This document shows, in pieces, positions 18,999-28,087 of a DNA stretch of 28,716 nucleotides. The position numbers were made by a program, and so were the translations under genes. Numbering within the stretch: the first letter of the stretch is position 1; the number at the start of each line of letters is the position of its first letter. The DNA is from an uncultured Bacteroides sp. GTDB lineage: Bacteria > Bacteroidota > Bacteroidia > Bacteroidales > UBA11471. Under the pieces are notes generated by a model. That model saw only the letters and a list, made by a program, of their open reading frames with translations, was not told the DNA's origin and did not search any database. The stretch spans positions 1-28,716 of the forward strand of contig CAJLYN010000005.1 in NCBI GenBank assembly GCA_905210875.1, written 5' to 3'.

Positions 18999-20238
18999 TT
19001 ATGAGAGCTTGTGAATGACCAGCCCCGACCGGAGTTTGGGTTCAAACCATGTCGTCTTGGGAGGCATGATGTTGCCCGAGTCGGCGATATCCATGAGTTG
19101 TTTCATTGATACGGGGTAGAGGGCAAGGGCAACTTTCATTTCTCCACTGTCGACACGGCGTTTCAGCTCTTCAAGGCCGCGAATTCCACCCACGAAGTCG
19201 ATGCGTTTGTCGCTGCGCAGGTCGTTGATACCCAATATGTCGCGCAGGATAAGATTCGACGATATGGTTACATCGAGCACACCGATGGGGTCATTGTCGT
19301 TGTAGGTGCCCGCTTTGGCGGTCAGCGAATACCATTCACCGCCCAGGTAGAGCGAGAAGTTGTGTAGGGCACAAGGATGGTAAATTTCCAGACCTTTCTT
19401 CTCGACGGTGAAATTCTCGGCCAGCCGGGCAAGGAACTCTTCGTCGCTCAGTCCGTTGAGGTCTTTGACTACGCGGTTGTAGTCGATGATGTGCAACTGT
19501 GAGGCAGGGAAGCACACGGCCAGGAAGTAGTTGTACTCTTCTTCGCCACGGTGGTGCGGGTTCTGACGGGCCTTTTCGGCGCCGACCAGTGCGGCGGCAG
19601 CGGTACGGTGGTGGCCGTCGGCGATGTAGAGGTAGGGTATGGCGGCAAAGAGTTCGGTGATGCGTTGTATGGTAGCTGGGTCGTTGATGAGCCAGAAGTG
19701 ATGTCCGAATCCGTCGGGGGCGGTAAAGTCATATTCGGGTTCGCCTTTTACGGTTTCGGCCACGATGGCGTCAAGTTCGGCATTGTCAGGGTAGGCGAGG
19801 AATACCGGTTCGATGTTGGCATTGTTGATGCGAACATGTTTCATGCGGTCTTCTTCCTTGTCGCGGCGGGTGAGCTCATGTTTTTTTATCACGCCGTTGA
19901 GGTAGTCGTCGACATTGGCACATACCACCAATCCGTATTGGGTGCGGCCGTTCATGGTCTGGGCATAGACATAATATTTTTCAGCCTTATCTTGTACCAG
20001 CCATCCTTTTTCCTGGAAGAGATTGAATTGCTCGACAGCTTTTTCGTAGACTTTGGGGTCATGTTCGTCGGTACCTGGTGCAAAATTGATTTCGGGTTTT
20101 ATGATGTGGTAGAGCGATTTCTCGTTACCGGCAGCCTCGGCGCGTGCTTCTTCCGAGTTGATCATAGGGACGAGAGGCGACCTCCTCGACCAGTTCGCGT
20201 GGAGGTCTTAATCCTTTGAAAGGTTTGATTTTTGCCAT
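18999..20238 (-). pseudogene. DUF1015 family protein, frameshifted near the N-terminus
   Basis: The natural start is the ATG at 20238: MAKIKPFKGLRPPRELVEEV then ASRPYD. The family continues RPYDVINSEEAR, but here the frame shifts after TATGAT (about 20161-20168) and ends at a stop about 12 codons later. The rest of the protein (388 residues from an ATG at 20165, MINSEEAR) is open in the +1 frame and otherwise complete to 18999. The sequence fits loss of 5 bases (the DV-I codons); restoring them gives 414 residues, a normal length. The body has GFGHHFW and ADGHHRTAAA, the typical DUF1015 His-rich motif. The function of the family is not established to my knowledge. It lies after serC-serA. It could be a true mutation, a sequence error, or an expressed shortened protein. 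Confidence 0.85.
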
Positions 20239-20250
20239 GGCAGATGTTTT

Positions 20251-20300
20251 ATAAATAAAAGAGGGTGAGCTATAGCGCAGTAAGCGATAGTATCACCCTC
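20251..20300 (-). terminator. Hairpin with U-tract between serA and the DUF1015 gene
   Basis: On the minus strand GAGGGTGA pairs with TCACCCTC (8 bp) around about 24 bases that can add a short inner CTAT/ATAG stem. TTTTATTT follows. It lies 20 bases after the serA stop and 23 bases before the DUF1015 ATG and would partly or fully end serC-serA transcription. Confidence 0.7.
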
Positions 20301-20319
20301 CTTAAATGATTTGTTTTTC

Positions 20320-21238
20320 TTACTTGTTCACTCTGAATTTGTCGATACCGTCTTTGAGATAAGCTACCGATTGTTTGGCAGCGGCAATACCTGCATTGAT
20401 ATTGGCCTCGGCAGTTTGTGCTCCCATTTTTTTCGGGGTGAAAAAGTAGCGACCTTCAAATTTCTCGGCAAAGGTGGCAGCATTGGAAGGGGCAATGTCG
20501 GAGATGTATTTGAAATCGGCTCGATCTTCCATCAGTTTTACCAGTTCTTCTTCGTCAATAACCTCTTTGCGGGCCGTGTTGATGAGTACGGCGCCTTTGG
20601 GCATCTGTTTCAGCAGGTTGTAGTTAATCGATTTTTTGGTCTCGTCGGTGGCGGGAATGTGCAGCGATACGAACTGGCAGGGGTTAGAGTTCGTCAACGT
20701 TTTCTATGGGGTTCACACCGGCTTCGGCGATGACTGTCGAGGGACAGTAGGGGTCGAAAGCGTAGACTTCCATGCCGAAACCTTTGGCAATGCGGGCTAC
20801 GTTGCGGCCTACTTGACCGAAGGCGTGGATGCCCAACTTTTTGCCTTTCAGTTCGGTGCCCGATGTGCCGTTGTAGAAGTTGCGTACCACCATGACGGCC
20901 ATGCCGAAGACAAGCTCGGCTACGGCATTGGAGTTCTGGCCCGGGGTGTTCATGACACATACGTTGTGGGCCGTGGCGGCAGCAAGGTCAATGTTGTCGT
21001 AGCCGGCACCGGCGCGTACTACGATTTTCAGGTTCTTGGCAGCGTCGAATACTTCGGCGTCGATGATGTCGCTGCGCACGATAATGCCGTCGACATCTTT
21101 CACGGCATCGAGCAGTTTGGCTTTTTCACCGTATTTTTCGAGAAGTATCAGTTCCATGCCGGCGCTTTCTACTTCTTTGCGAATGCCCTCTACTGCAACG
21201 GCGGCAAAGGGTTTGTCTGTTGCTACTAATATTTTCAT
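20320..21238 (-). pseudogene. serA: D-3-phosphoglycerate dehydrogenase, interrupted by a frameshift
   Basis: SerA oxidises 3-phosphoglycerate, the first step of serine synthesis. The first 184 residues (MKILVATDKPFAAVAVEG..., NAD-site GIHAFGQVGRNVARI, FDPYCPS) run from 21238 and stop at TAA (20684-20686) right after NVDEL. The remaining part continues in the +1 frame from CQFVSLHIPATDETKKS to 20320, with INTARKEVIDEEEL and PKKMGAQTAEANINAG. Two bases are missing relative to an intact gene: adding them gives 306 residues, the usual length of the short Bacteroidales enzyme. In the active-site motif a Lys stands where most PGDHs have the catalytic His (KKMGAQTAEA); this is a known variant of short PGDHs, not damage. 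SerC is intact just upstream, 11 bases away. Confidence 0.88.
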
Positions 21239-21249
21239 GATAATGAAGA

Positions 21250-22317
21250 TTAGTGTTTTCTTTCAAATTCCTGCATGGTGGCGATAAGGGCTTCGACGCT
21301 CGATTTGGGCAGGGCGTTGTAGAGCGAAGCGCGGAATCCGCCTACCGAGCGGTGTCCCTTGATACCTACCATGCCTTGCTCGGCAGCAAACTTGGCAAAT
21401 TCTTCTTCAAGATCTTTGTATTCGTCGTTCATGACGAAGCATACGTTCATGATAGAACGGTCTTCGGGTACAACGGTGCCACGGAAAAGTTTGTTACGAT
21501 CGATTTCATCGTAGAGGAGAGCTGCTTTTTCGATGTTCATTTTTTCGAGCACTTTCACTCCGCCCAATTCTTTGTAGTATTTGAGGGTCTGCAAAGCGGC
21601 AAATACGGGCAAGCAGGGAGGAGTGTTGAACATCGAGCCTTTTTTGATATGGGTGCGATAGTCGAGCATCGTAGGAATTGCGCGGTCTACGTGCCCCAAT
21701 GCATCTTCACGAACGATAATGAGGGTAACACCAGCGGGTGCAAGGTTCTTTTGAGCACCGGCGTAGATGATGTCATATTTGGATACATCGACAGGGCGTG
21801 AGAAGATATCGGATGACATATCGGCTACCAAAGGAACTTTTACGTCGGGGTCTTGACGCAACTCGGTTCCGAAGATGGTGTTGTTGGTCGTGATATGGAA
21901 GTAGTCGGCATCTTCGGGAACGGTATAATTTTTGGGAATATAGGTAAAGTTGGCCTCTTTCGACGATGCAACGACATCGACTTCGCCGAAGAGTTTAGCT
22001 TCTTTGATGGCATTGACAGCCCACGTACCCGTTTCGAGGTATGCGGCTTTCTTTTTCAGTAAGTTGAAAGGCACCATACAGAATTGCAGGCTGGCTCCAC
22101 CTCCAAGATACAAGACTTCATATCCGGCGGGTACATCTAATAATTCTTTGACAAGCGCACGTGCTTCGTCCATAACGGCCGAGAATTCTTTGCTACGGTG
22201 TGAAATTTCCAGCAAAGAGAGTCCTGTGCCAGCAAAATCCAGTACAGCGTCGGCTGTGTTTTTAATGGTGTATTCGCTCAGAATAGAAGGGCCTGCATAA
22301 AAATTGTGCTTTTTCAT
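21250..22317 (-). CDS. serC: Phosphoserine aminotransferase
   Basis: 355 residues from the ATG at 22317 ([15 protein letters not shown]), which matches the family start; an in-frame ATG at 22422 adds 35 unlike residues and would lie upstream of the predicted promoter. It converts 3-phosphohydroxypyruvate and glutamate to phosphoserine. It has a fold-type I PLP enzyme pattern: GGGASLQF at 72-79, [13 protein letters not shown] at 165-177 and the PLP lysine Lys190 in [12 protein letters not shown]. The C-terminus has [15 protein letters not shown], the substrate-binding His-Arg region. It heads the serC-serA unit, with serA 11 bases downstream, and has a good promoter box at 22381. Confidence 0.97.
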   Translation of the reverse strand: MKKHNFYAGPSILSEYTIKNTADAVLDFAGTGLSLLEISHRSKEFSAVMDEARALVKELLDVPAGYEVLYLGGGASLQFCMVPFNLLKKKAAYLETGTWAVNAIKEAKLFGEVDVVASSKEANFTYIPKNYTVPEDADYFHITTNNTIFGTELRQDPDVKVPLVADMSSDIFSRPVDVSKYDIIYAGAQKNLAPAGVTLIIVREDALGHVDRAIPTMLDYRTHIKKGSMFNTPPCLPVFAALQTLKYYKELGGVKVLEKMNIEKAALLYDEIDRNKLFRGTVVPEDRSIMNVCFVMNDEYKDLEEEFAKFAAEQGMVGIKGHRSVGGFRASLYNALPKSSVEALIATMQEFERKH

Positions 22318-22380
22318 TTTGTTTATTTTTAAGTGTACTGATTCTTCAAAATTAATCCCGATTGTGGAGGTTTGAGGGAA

Positions 22381-22411
22381 CAAATTTATGTTTTTTTTTA
22401 TCCTTTGCCAA
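22381..22411 (-). promoter_or_regulatory. Predicted promoter of serC-serA
   Basis: On the minus strand TTG (22411-22409) is followed, 20 bases later, by TAAATTTG (22388-22381), a full match to the Bacteroidetes -33/-7 pattern. Transcription would start near 22374, leaving a leader of about 57 bases before the serC ATG. Confidence 0.7.
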
Positions 22412-22520
22412 GAAAATATCAAATAAAAAGGTTGCTGCCGAAATATATTTTCTTTTTTAATTTCGTTTTGTCATATCGGCTTTGCAAAAAGGTGTTTTTT
22501 GCCTTTCGTGAAGAGAATGA

Positions 22521-23795
22521 TTACTTGTATTTGTCTCCCCAAAGTGTGTGTAGATGCTCTTTGTGTCGTTCTTCCGCAGCGTTGGCTTGGGGGTGCCACA
22601 GCGATTTATTCTTGATTTCGTCGGGGAGGTATTGTTGTTTCACAAAGTGCCCTTCGAAATCATGGGCATACAGATAGTTTTTGCCATAACCCAATTCTTT
22701 CATTAAAGAGGTAGGGGCGTTGCGCAGATGAAGAGGCACAGGCAGGTTGCCGGTCTGTTCGACGCAGGCGAGAGCATCGTTGATGGCCATATAGGCTGAG
22801 TTGCTCTTGGGGCTGCATGCTAAATATACGGCTGCCTCGGCCAAGGCGATGCGGCCTTCGGGCCACCCGATATTTTGTACGGCTTCGAAGGCTGCATTGG
22901 CGATGAGTAGGGCGTTGGGGTTGGCCAAGCCTATGTCTTCCGAGGCCGAGATGACCAGTCGACGCGCTATGAATTTGGGATCTTCTCCTCCGGCAACCAT
23001 GCGGGCCAGCCAATAGACGGCACCGTCGGGGTCACTGCCGCGTATCGACTTGATGAAAGCCGATATGATGTCGTAGTGCATTTCTCCCCCCTTGTCATAG
23101 GCCATGGGGTTTTGTTGCAATCTGTCGATCACAACAGCATCGTCGATAATCAGCGGCTCTTCGGGGGAAGTGGCGTTGGTTATGAGGTCAATGATGTTGA
23201 GCAGTTTGCGGGCGTCACCTCCGGCATAGCGGAAAAGTGCGGTCGTCTCTTTTATCTCAATGTGCCGTTTTTGCAACTCTTTGTCGGTGTGTATGGCCCG
23301 GTCGAGCAACTGTTGCAGGTGCTTGGTGTCAAGCGATTTGAGTACATAAACCTGGCAGCGAGAGAGGAGTGGTCGTATTACCTCAAACGATGGATTCTCG
23401 GTCGTGGCTCCGATGAGGGTGACGGTGCCGTTTTCTACGGCACCGAGCAGCGAGTCTTGCTGCGACTTGTTGAAACGGTGTATTTCGTCGATAAACAGAA
23501 TGGGCCGGCTTTGTTGAAATATGCCGTTGCTCTTGCATTTGTCTATGACGTCGCGTACCTCTTTTACGCCCGAGTGTATGGCACTCAGGGTGTAGAACGG
23601 GGTTTTGAGTTGGACAGCGATGATATGGGCCAGCGTTGTTTTGCCGACACCGGGAGGCCCCCATAATATAAATGAGGATACCTCTCCGCTGTCTATCATT
23701 CGGCGTAAAACGGCACCTTTTCCCACGAGATGTTCCTGCCCGATGTAGTCATCGAGCGACCTGGGTCGCAATCGTTCGGCTAGTGGTGGTAACAT
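22521..23795 (-). CDS. rarA: Replication-associated recombination protein A (RarA/MgsA AAA+ ATPase)
   Basis: 424 residues, the family length. It acts at stalled replication forks and single-strand gaps and is related to clamp-loader ATPases. The N-terminus ([21 protein letters not shown]) is the typical RarA/RuvB-like entry. Walker A is GPPGVGKT at 46-53, Walker B is ILFIDEIH at 99-106, and [12 protein letters not shown] with LLSRCQVY gives sensor 1 and the Arg finger region. The C-terminal tetramerisation half includes [14 protein letters not shown] and [11 protein letters not shown], both diagnostic. It lies 36 bases after purA and may be the third gene of a fur-purA-rarA transcript. Confidence 0.96.
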   Translation of the reverse strand: MLPPLAERLRPRSLDDYIGQEHLVGKGAVLRRMIDSGEVSSFILWGPPGVGKTTLAHIIAVQLKTPFYTLSAIHSGVKEVRDVIDKCKSNGIFQQSRPILFIDEIHRFNKSQQDSLLGAVENGTVTLIGATTENPSFEVIRPLLSRCQVYVLKSLDTKHLQQLLDRAIHTDKELQKRHIEIKETTALFRYAGGDARKLLNIIDLITNATSPEEPLIIDDAVVIDRLQQNPMAYDKGGEMHYDIISAFIKSIRGSDPDGAVYWLARMVAGGEDPKFIARRLVISASEDIGLANPNALLIANAAFEAVQNIGWPEGRIALAEAAVYLACSPKSNSAYMAINDALACVEQTGNLPVPLHLRNAPTSLMKELGYGKNYLYAHDFEGHFVKQQYLPDEIKNKSLWHPQANAAEERHKEHLHTLWGDKYK

Positions 23796-23831
23796 GGAAC
23801 TTCGAGAGATTGGTGTGCGTTGCGTGTGTGA

Positions 23832-25109
23832 TTATTCGTCTTCGGTATAACGTTCGATGGTCTGTTCACGGTCGGGTCCTACCGATACGATTTTGATGCG
23901 TACTCCCAGTTCTTCTTCGAGGAAAGTGAGGTAGGCGTTGAATTCTTCGGGGAATTCGTCTTCGCTCTGCATGTGGGTCATGTCGCATTTCCAACCGGGG
24001 AATTCCACATATACGGGTTCGATTTTGTCGTCGATTTCGAAGGGGAATTCGTCGGTCTCCTTGCCGTCAATACGGTAGGCAACACAAGCTTTGATGGTGT
24101 CGAAGGTGTCGAGTACGTCGCTCTTCATCATGATGAGGTCGGTAACACCGTCGATCATGATGGCATATTTCAAGGCGACAAGGTCGATCCAACCGCAGCG
24201 GCGTTCGCGTCCGGTAACGGCACCATATTCATGACCGATGTCGCGGATTTTCTTTCCGGTTTCATCGAAAAGTTCCGTGGGGAACGGGCCGCTGCCTACG
24301 CGGGTGCAGTAGGCTTTGAATATACCATATACTTTGCCGATGCGACTCGGGGCAACGCCCAAGCCTGTGCAGGCGCCTGCACAGATGGTGTTGGAAGAGG
24401 TAACAAACGGGTAGGAACCGAAATCGACATCGAGCAGGGTTCCTTGGGCACCTTCGGCCAGTACCGACTTGTTGTCTTTCAACAGTTTGTTGATTTCGTG
24501 TTCACTGTCAATGAAGCGGAACTGTTTCAGGTAGTCGAGCGAGGCAAACCATTGTGCTTCGAGCTCGGCAATGTCGTAGGTGTAGTGGAGTGATTGGAGT
24601 ATGGCTTCGTGGCGGGCCTTTGCCTTGGCATATTTCTCTTCAAAGTTGTGCAGCAGGTCGCCTACACGCAGTCCGTTGCGGCTCACCTTATCGGTATAGG
24701 TGGGGCCGATACCTTTGCCGGTGGTGCCTATTTTCCCGGCACCTTTGGCGGCTTCATAGGCGGCGTCGAGCATACGGTGAGTGGGAAGTATAAGGTGTGC
24801 CTTTTTCGAGATATAGAGCTGGCGGGTGATGTCGTGTCCGCTGGCGGCCAGAGCTTCGGCTTCCTGCTTGAAGAGTACCGGGTCAAGTACGACACCGTTG
24901 CCGATGATGTTGATTTTACCCCCTTGGAATATACCCGAAGGTATGGAGCGGAGTACATATTTTTCTCCGTTGAATTCCAATGTATGGCCGGCATTCGGAC
25001 CACCTTGGAAACGGGTGATGACGTCGTATCGCGGAGTGAGAACATCGACGACTTTGCCTTTGCCTTCGTCGCCCCATTGCAATCCTAATAATACATCTAC
25101 TGATTTCAT
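23832..25109 (-). CDS. purA: Adenylosuccinate synthetase
   Basis: 425 residues. It joins IMP and aspartate with GTP to form adenylosuccinate, the committed step to AMP. Motifs: GLQWGDEGKGKVVD at 9-22 (P-loop-like with catalytic Asp), QGGPNAGHTL at 35-44 with the catalytic His, GTTGKGIGPTYTDK near 128-141, and TGRERRCGWID in the C-terminal half. The final residues are acidic (RYTEDE). It starts 16 bases after the stop of the Fur-like gene, an arrangement common in Bacteroidales, and is followed by rarA after 36 bases. Confidence 0.98.
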   Translation of the reverse strand: MKSVDVLLGLQWGDEGKGKVVDVLTPRYDVITRFQGGPNAGHTLEFNGEKYVLRSIPSGIFQGGKINIIGNGVVLDPVLFKQEAEALAASGHDITRQLYISKKAHLILPTHRMLDAAYEAAKGAGKIGTTGKGIGPTYTDKVSRNGLRVGDLLHNFEEKYAKAKARHEAILQSLHYTYDIAELEAQWFASLDYLKQFRFIDSEHEINKLLKDNKSVLAEGAQGTLLDVDFGSYPFVTSSNTICAGACTGLGVAPSRIGKVYGIFKAYCTRVGSGPFPTELFDETGKKIRDIGHEYGAVTGRERRCGWIDLVALKYAIMIDGVTDLIMMKSDVLDTFDTIKACVAYRIDGKETDEFPFEIDDKIEPVYVEFPGWKCDMTHMQSEDEFPEEFNAYLTFLEEELGVRIKIVSVGPDREQTIERYTEDE

Positions 25110-25125
25110 AATTTAAGGAGTGTAG

Positions 25126-25632
25126 TTATTTTTCTTGTTGTTGTTTGTTTTCTTTTTCGTTGTTTTTCCGGCGTAATTCTTTGCGTTCGGCCTGCAAGCA
25201 AGAGGAGCACACTCCATAGACATAGAGGGCATAGTAGGCCGTGGTGAATCGGGCAAATTTCTTTTGAGAAAGCACTTCGAGCAGCTTCGGGTCTTTCACT
25301 TCTCTTATTTTCCCGCAACGAGTGCAGATGAGGTGGTGGTGATTGGCCATGTTATAAGATTTTTCATATTGGGCCGGGTGGTTGCCAAACTGGTGTTTGC
25401 GCACCAGACCAGCGTCGACCAGCAGATCTATGGTGTTATATACGGTGGCCCTGCTTACCCGATATTCGCTTGCCGACATCATTTCATGCAGCAAGTCGGC
25501 ATCAAAATGTTCGCTTGTTGCATATATCTTGTCCAATATGGCATATCGCTCAGGGGTTTTCCTAAGCTTCTTTGCTTCCAGATATTGAGACAGTTTTTGC
25601 CGTACAATTTCTCGGGTTTTCTCCTCAATCAT
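25126..25632 (-). CDS. Fur family transcriptional regulator
   Basis: 168 residues. A winged-helix DNA-binding domain (about 15-90) has the recognition segment SRATVYNTIDLLVDAGLV. The dimerisation domain has the metal-site NHHHLICTRCG (about 94-104) and a second CxxC (VCSSCLQ), so a structural Zn site with two CxxC pairs is complete. The C-terminus is a charged Lys/Gln/Glu-rich tail of about 25 residues. Whether it senses iron, zinc, manganese or peroxide cannot be told from sequence alone. It has its own promoter box and precedes purA by 16 bases, so purA and perhaps rarA are probably read from the same message. Confidence 0.95.
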   Translation of the reverse strand: MIEEKTREIVRQKLSQYLEAKKLRKTPERYAILDKIYATSEHFDADLLHEMMSASEYRVSRATVYNTIDLLVDAGLVRKHQFGNHPAQYEKSYNMANHHHLICTRCGKIREVKDPKLLEVLSQKKFARFTTAYYALYVYGVCSSCLQAERKELRRKNNEKENKQQQEK

Positions 25633-25658
25633 GGCTCTGATAATTGTGCCAAACGAGG

Positions 25659-25666
25659 CAAAGATA
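25659..25666 (-). promoter_or_regulatory. Predicted -7 box of fur-purA-rarA
   Basis: The minus strand reads TATCTTTG, matching TAnnTTTG, 26 bases before the ATG of the Fur-like gene. No clear -33 TTG is present. The rest of the 161-base gap (25633-25793) holds no terminator or other gene that I can support. Confidence 0.55.
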
Positions 25667-25793
25667 ATGAATAAAACCGAAATATGGTGTGCGAAAGGGG
25701 TGATAGTTGCGATTTAATGAGTAATGTTTTTTTTGCGAAAGGGACGGTGTCGGTGTTCCTGTCGCGTTTGCCGGACGAAGTTGTGCAGACTCT

Positions 25794-26477
25794 TTATTCT
25801 CCTTGCAGAAACCGACACTCTTCGTCGATGTCTGCAAGGAGTGCCCGGCGGGTGTCGGGTACCTCGGCGGTCGATATATGTTGTTGCATTTCGGCCGCTC
25901 TCTGTGGCGATACGGCTGCCAGCCGTTTCATGCAACCGGTTGCAACGGCCAGCAGATAAGCGGGAGCCGTGCCGCGCATGAGGTCGATATAGTCTGAGAT
26001 GAGGTGTCGCGCCTCTTCGTCAGACGGTGTGTATTTCTGCGCCAGCAGTCGGCTCCACAACTGGTAGCCGGTATAGCGGGGCAAGTCGTCGACAGCATCG
26101 ATGCAGTCTGATGCCAATTGTTCTGCTCCGACGATATGGCAAAAGAGATTCATGCAGCAGACATCGGCAACTTCGGTGTATGGAATTGCTTCGACCCACT
26201 GGCGTGCCGTTTCCAAATTCATCTCTTCGGCCGGGTATAGCCAGGTGGCCAGCAGTTTCGATTCGCGCACGGGCTCTTCCCACAATCGTTGGGCCAGAGT
26301 TTTATCGCGTGTAACCGTCGAGGCAATCCGTTTGAGCAGGGGAAGCGTGAGTCCGAAGTTGACCCGATAGGCCATGCCTTTTTCACGCATGCTGGCGGCG
26401 ACGATGCCGTTCATCGCTTTGCGGAATTGGCGTTTTATCTCTCTTATCTGTTCGTCGGTCGATGTCGGTGTGAGCAT
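25794..26477 (-). CDS. DNA alkylation repair protein-like (AlkD-like HEAT fold)
   Basis: 227 residues, mostly helical. The pattern GMAYRVNFGLTLPLLKRIA, LWEEPVRESKLLATWL and the repeated helix pairs match the AlkD-type DNA alkylation repair family, which uses HEAT-like repeats to bind DNA and remove bulky alkylated bases. AlkD needs a Trp and an Asp four residues apart. Here the likely place reads YTEVADVCC, so an Asp is there but the Trp is not obvious; catalytic activity is therefore uncertain and a non-enzymatic DNA-binding role is possible. It begins 12 bases after the dnaB stop on the same strand and is probably co-transcribed with it. I see no clear terminator downstream. Confidence 0.78.
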   Translation of the reverse strand: MLTPTSTDEQIREIKRQFRKAMNGIVAASMREKGMAYRVNFGLTLPLLKRIASTVTRDKTLAQRLWEEPVRESKLLATWLYPAEEMNLETARQWVEAIPYTEVADVCCMNLFCHIVGAEQLASDCIDAVDDLPRYTGYQLWSRLLAQKYTPSDEEARHLISDYIDLMRGTAPAYLLAVATGCMKRLAAVSPQRAAEMQQHISTAEVPDTRRALLADIDEECRFLQGE

Positions 26478-26489
26478 GGCAGAAAATTT

Positions 26490-28022
26490 TTAGAAAGGTA
26501 CGTTATCGTCCTGCTGGTTCAGAAAATCAGTGTTGGGACTTAGCGCGCCGGCATTGTCGGTCGGCAGTTGGTTGTTGTCGCGTTTCCGGTTTATTTTAGA
26601 GGGAATGACCGTGTCGTCTTTGAGGTTTTGGAAACGGGCCAGTTCGCCGCGGAAGCGCAGTCGCACGTCGCCCACGGCGCCGTTACGGTGTTTGGCTATG
26701 ATGATTTCGGCCAGACCCACAAGAGAGTTGCCTTTGGCGTCTTCGGTAATTTTGTAATACTCGGGGCGGTGTATGAAGCATACCATGTCGGCATCCTGCT
26801 CGATGGCTCCCGATTCACGCAGGTCGGCCAGTTGCGGACGCTTGCCCTCCTCGCCGGTACGGGTTTCGACGCCACGGTTGAGTTGCGACAGGGCGATGAT
26901 GGGAATGTTCAGCTCCTTGGCGAGACCTTTGAGCGAGCGGGAGATGGTACTTACCTCCTGTTCGCGGCTGCCGAAGTTCATGCCACTGGCGTTCATAAGT
27001 TGCAGGTAGTCGATGATAATCAGTTTTATGCCATGTTCTCTTACCAGTCGACGGGCCTTGGTGCGCAGTTCAAAGACCGAGAGGCTCGGGGTATCGTCGA
27101 TGAAGATGGGGGCGTCGTATAGGTCGTTGATTTTGGCGTTCAGCTGCTCCCATTCGTGGGGTGCGAGTTGGCCACTCTTGATTTTCTCGCCCGGTATCTC
27201 GCAGGTGTTGATGATGAGACGGTTGACAAGTTGCACGTTCGACATTTCGAGCGAGAAGATGGCCACCGGCGTATTGTAGTTGATGGCCATGTTCTTGGCC
27301 ATGGAGAGTACAAATGCCGTCTTACCCATGGCCGGACGGGCCGCTATGATGATGAGGTCGGAGTTCTGCCAGCCCGAGGTCATTTTGTCGAGGTCGGTAA
27401 ATCCCGATTGCAGACCGCTCAATCCGTCTTTCCGGTTCGATGCGATTTCGAGAATGTGCAGGGCCTCGTTGATGACGGGGTTGATTTGGGTAACATCTTT
27501 CTTGACATTTCGCTGGGAGATTTCGAAAAGCTGACCTTCGGCTTCCTGCATCAGGTCGTCGACGTCGTAGGTCTCTTCATAGGCCTTGGCCTGAATCTCT
27601 CCGGTGAAGCGTATCAGTTCGCGGGCCAGGTATTTCTGGGCGATGATGCGGGCGTGAAACTCGATGTTGGCTGCCGACGATACCCGACTGGTCAGTTCGG
27701 TGATGACATATTCGCCGCCCACCTCTTCGAGTTTTCCGTTGCGCCGGAGCTGTTCGCACACGGTGAGCATGTCGATGGGCTCCTGTTTTATGGCTAGGTC
27801 GACGATAGCCGTGAAAATAAGCTGGTGCTTATATTCGTAGAAACACTCTGGTTTCAAAATGTCGCTGATGATGGAGTAGGCGTCTTTTTCGAGCATGAGA
27901 GCTCCCAAAACGGCCTCTTCGAGGTCGCGGGCCTGAGGTTGTATCTTGCCCATGTCGGTCATGGGCGAGAGGGCCGGGTTTTTCTTGCGTGCGGGAGTTT
28001 TGCGTCCGGATATGATTTCCAT
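26490..28022 (-). CDS. dnaB: Replicative DNA helicase DnaB
   Basis: 510 residues. It unwinds DNA at the replication fork as a hexamer. The N-terminal DnaG-interaction domain (about 30-135) starts with PQARDLEEAVLGALMLE. The RecA-like core has Walker A in ARPAMGKTAF (about 228-237), Walker B in LIIIDYLQLM, SREQEVSTISRSLKGLAKEL, and the Arg-finger region with SQLNRGVE and DLRESGAIEQDADMV. No intein is present. The first 29 residues are basic and variable. The last about 35 residues are a polar, Asn/Asp-rich tail that ends QQDDNVPF, resembling the acidic C-terminal tip of SSB proteins. It is followed by the AlkD-like gene after 12 bases and is divergent from ispE. Confidence 0.98.
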   Translation of the reverse strand: MEIISGRKTPARKKNPALSPMTDMGKIQPQARDLEEAVLGALMLEKDAYSIISDILKPECFYEYKHQLIFTAIVDLAIKQEPIDMLTVCEQLRRNGKLEEVGGEYVITELTSRVSSAANIEFHARIIAQKYLARELIRFTGEIQAKAYEETYDVDDLMQEAEGQLFEISQRNVKKDVTQINPVINEALHILEIASNRKDGLSGLQSGFTDLDKMTSGWQNSDLIIIAARPAMGKTAFVLSMAKNMAINYNTPVAIFSLEMSNVQLVNRLIINTCEIPGEKIKSGQLAPHEWEQLNAKINDLYDAPIFIDDTPSLSVFELRTKARRLVREHGIKLIIIDYLQLMNASGMNFGSREQEVSTISRSLKGLAKELNIPIIALSQLNRGVETRTGEEGKRPQLADLRESGAIEQDADMVCFIHRPEYYKITEDAKGNSLVGLAEIIIAKHRNGAVGDVRLRFRGELARFQNLKDDTVIPSKINRKRDNNQLPTDNAGALSPNTDFLNQQDDNVPF

Positions 28023-28056
28023 GTTTTTGTACTATGCGGTCATTGTTTTGAGGGTA

Positions 28057-28087
28057 CAAATATAGTGAAAGGTGAGAGCAGAGGCAA
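28057..28087 (-). promoter_or_regulatory. Predicted promoter of dnaB
   Basis: On the minus strand TTG (28087-28085) is followed after 20 bases by TATATTTG (28064-28057), matching both Bacteroidetes promoter elements with normal spacing. The start site would be near 28050, giving a leader of about 28 bases. Confidence 0.7.

Noticed and set aside
20684..20697. Programmed +1 frameshifting in serA (CTC TAA C recalls the CTT TGA C site of prfB)
   Set aside because: The required +1 product would be one residue shorter than the normal enzyme, no stimulatory element is visible, and programmed shifting is not known for serA. A 2-base deletion or sequence error restores exactly the usual length.
22484..22502. 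A/T hairpin after rarA (GCAAAAA paired with TTTTTGC)
   Set aside because: The stem is almost all A-T and short, with no good U-tract on the minus strand, so it is too weak to call a terminator.
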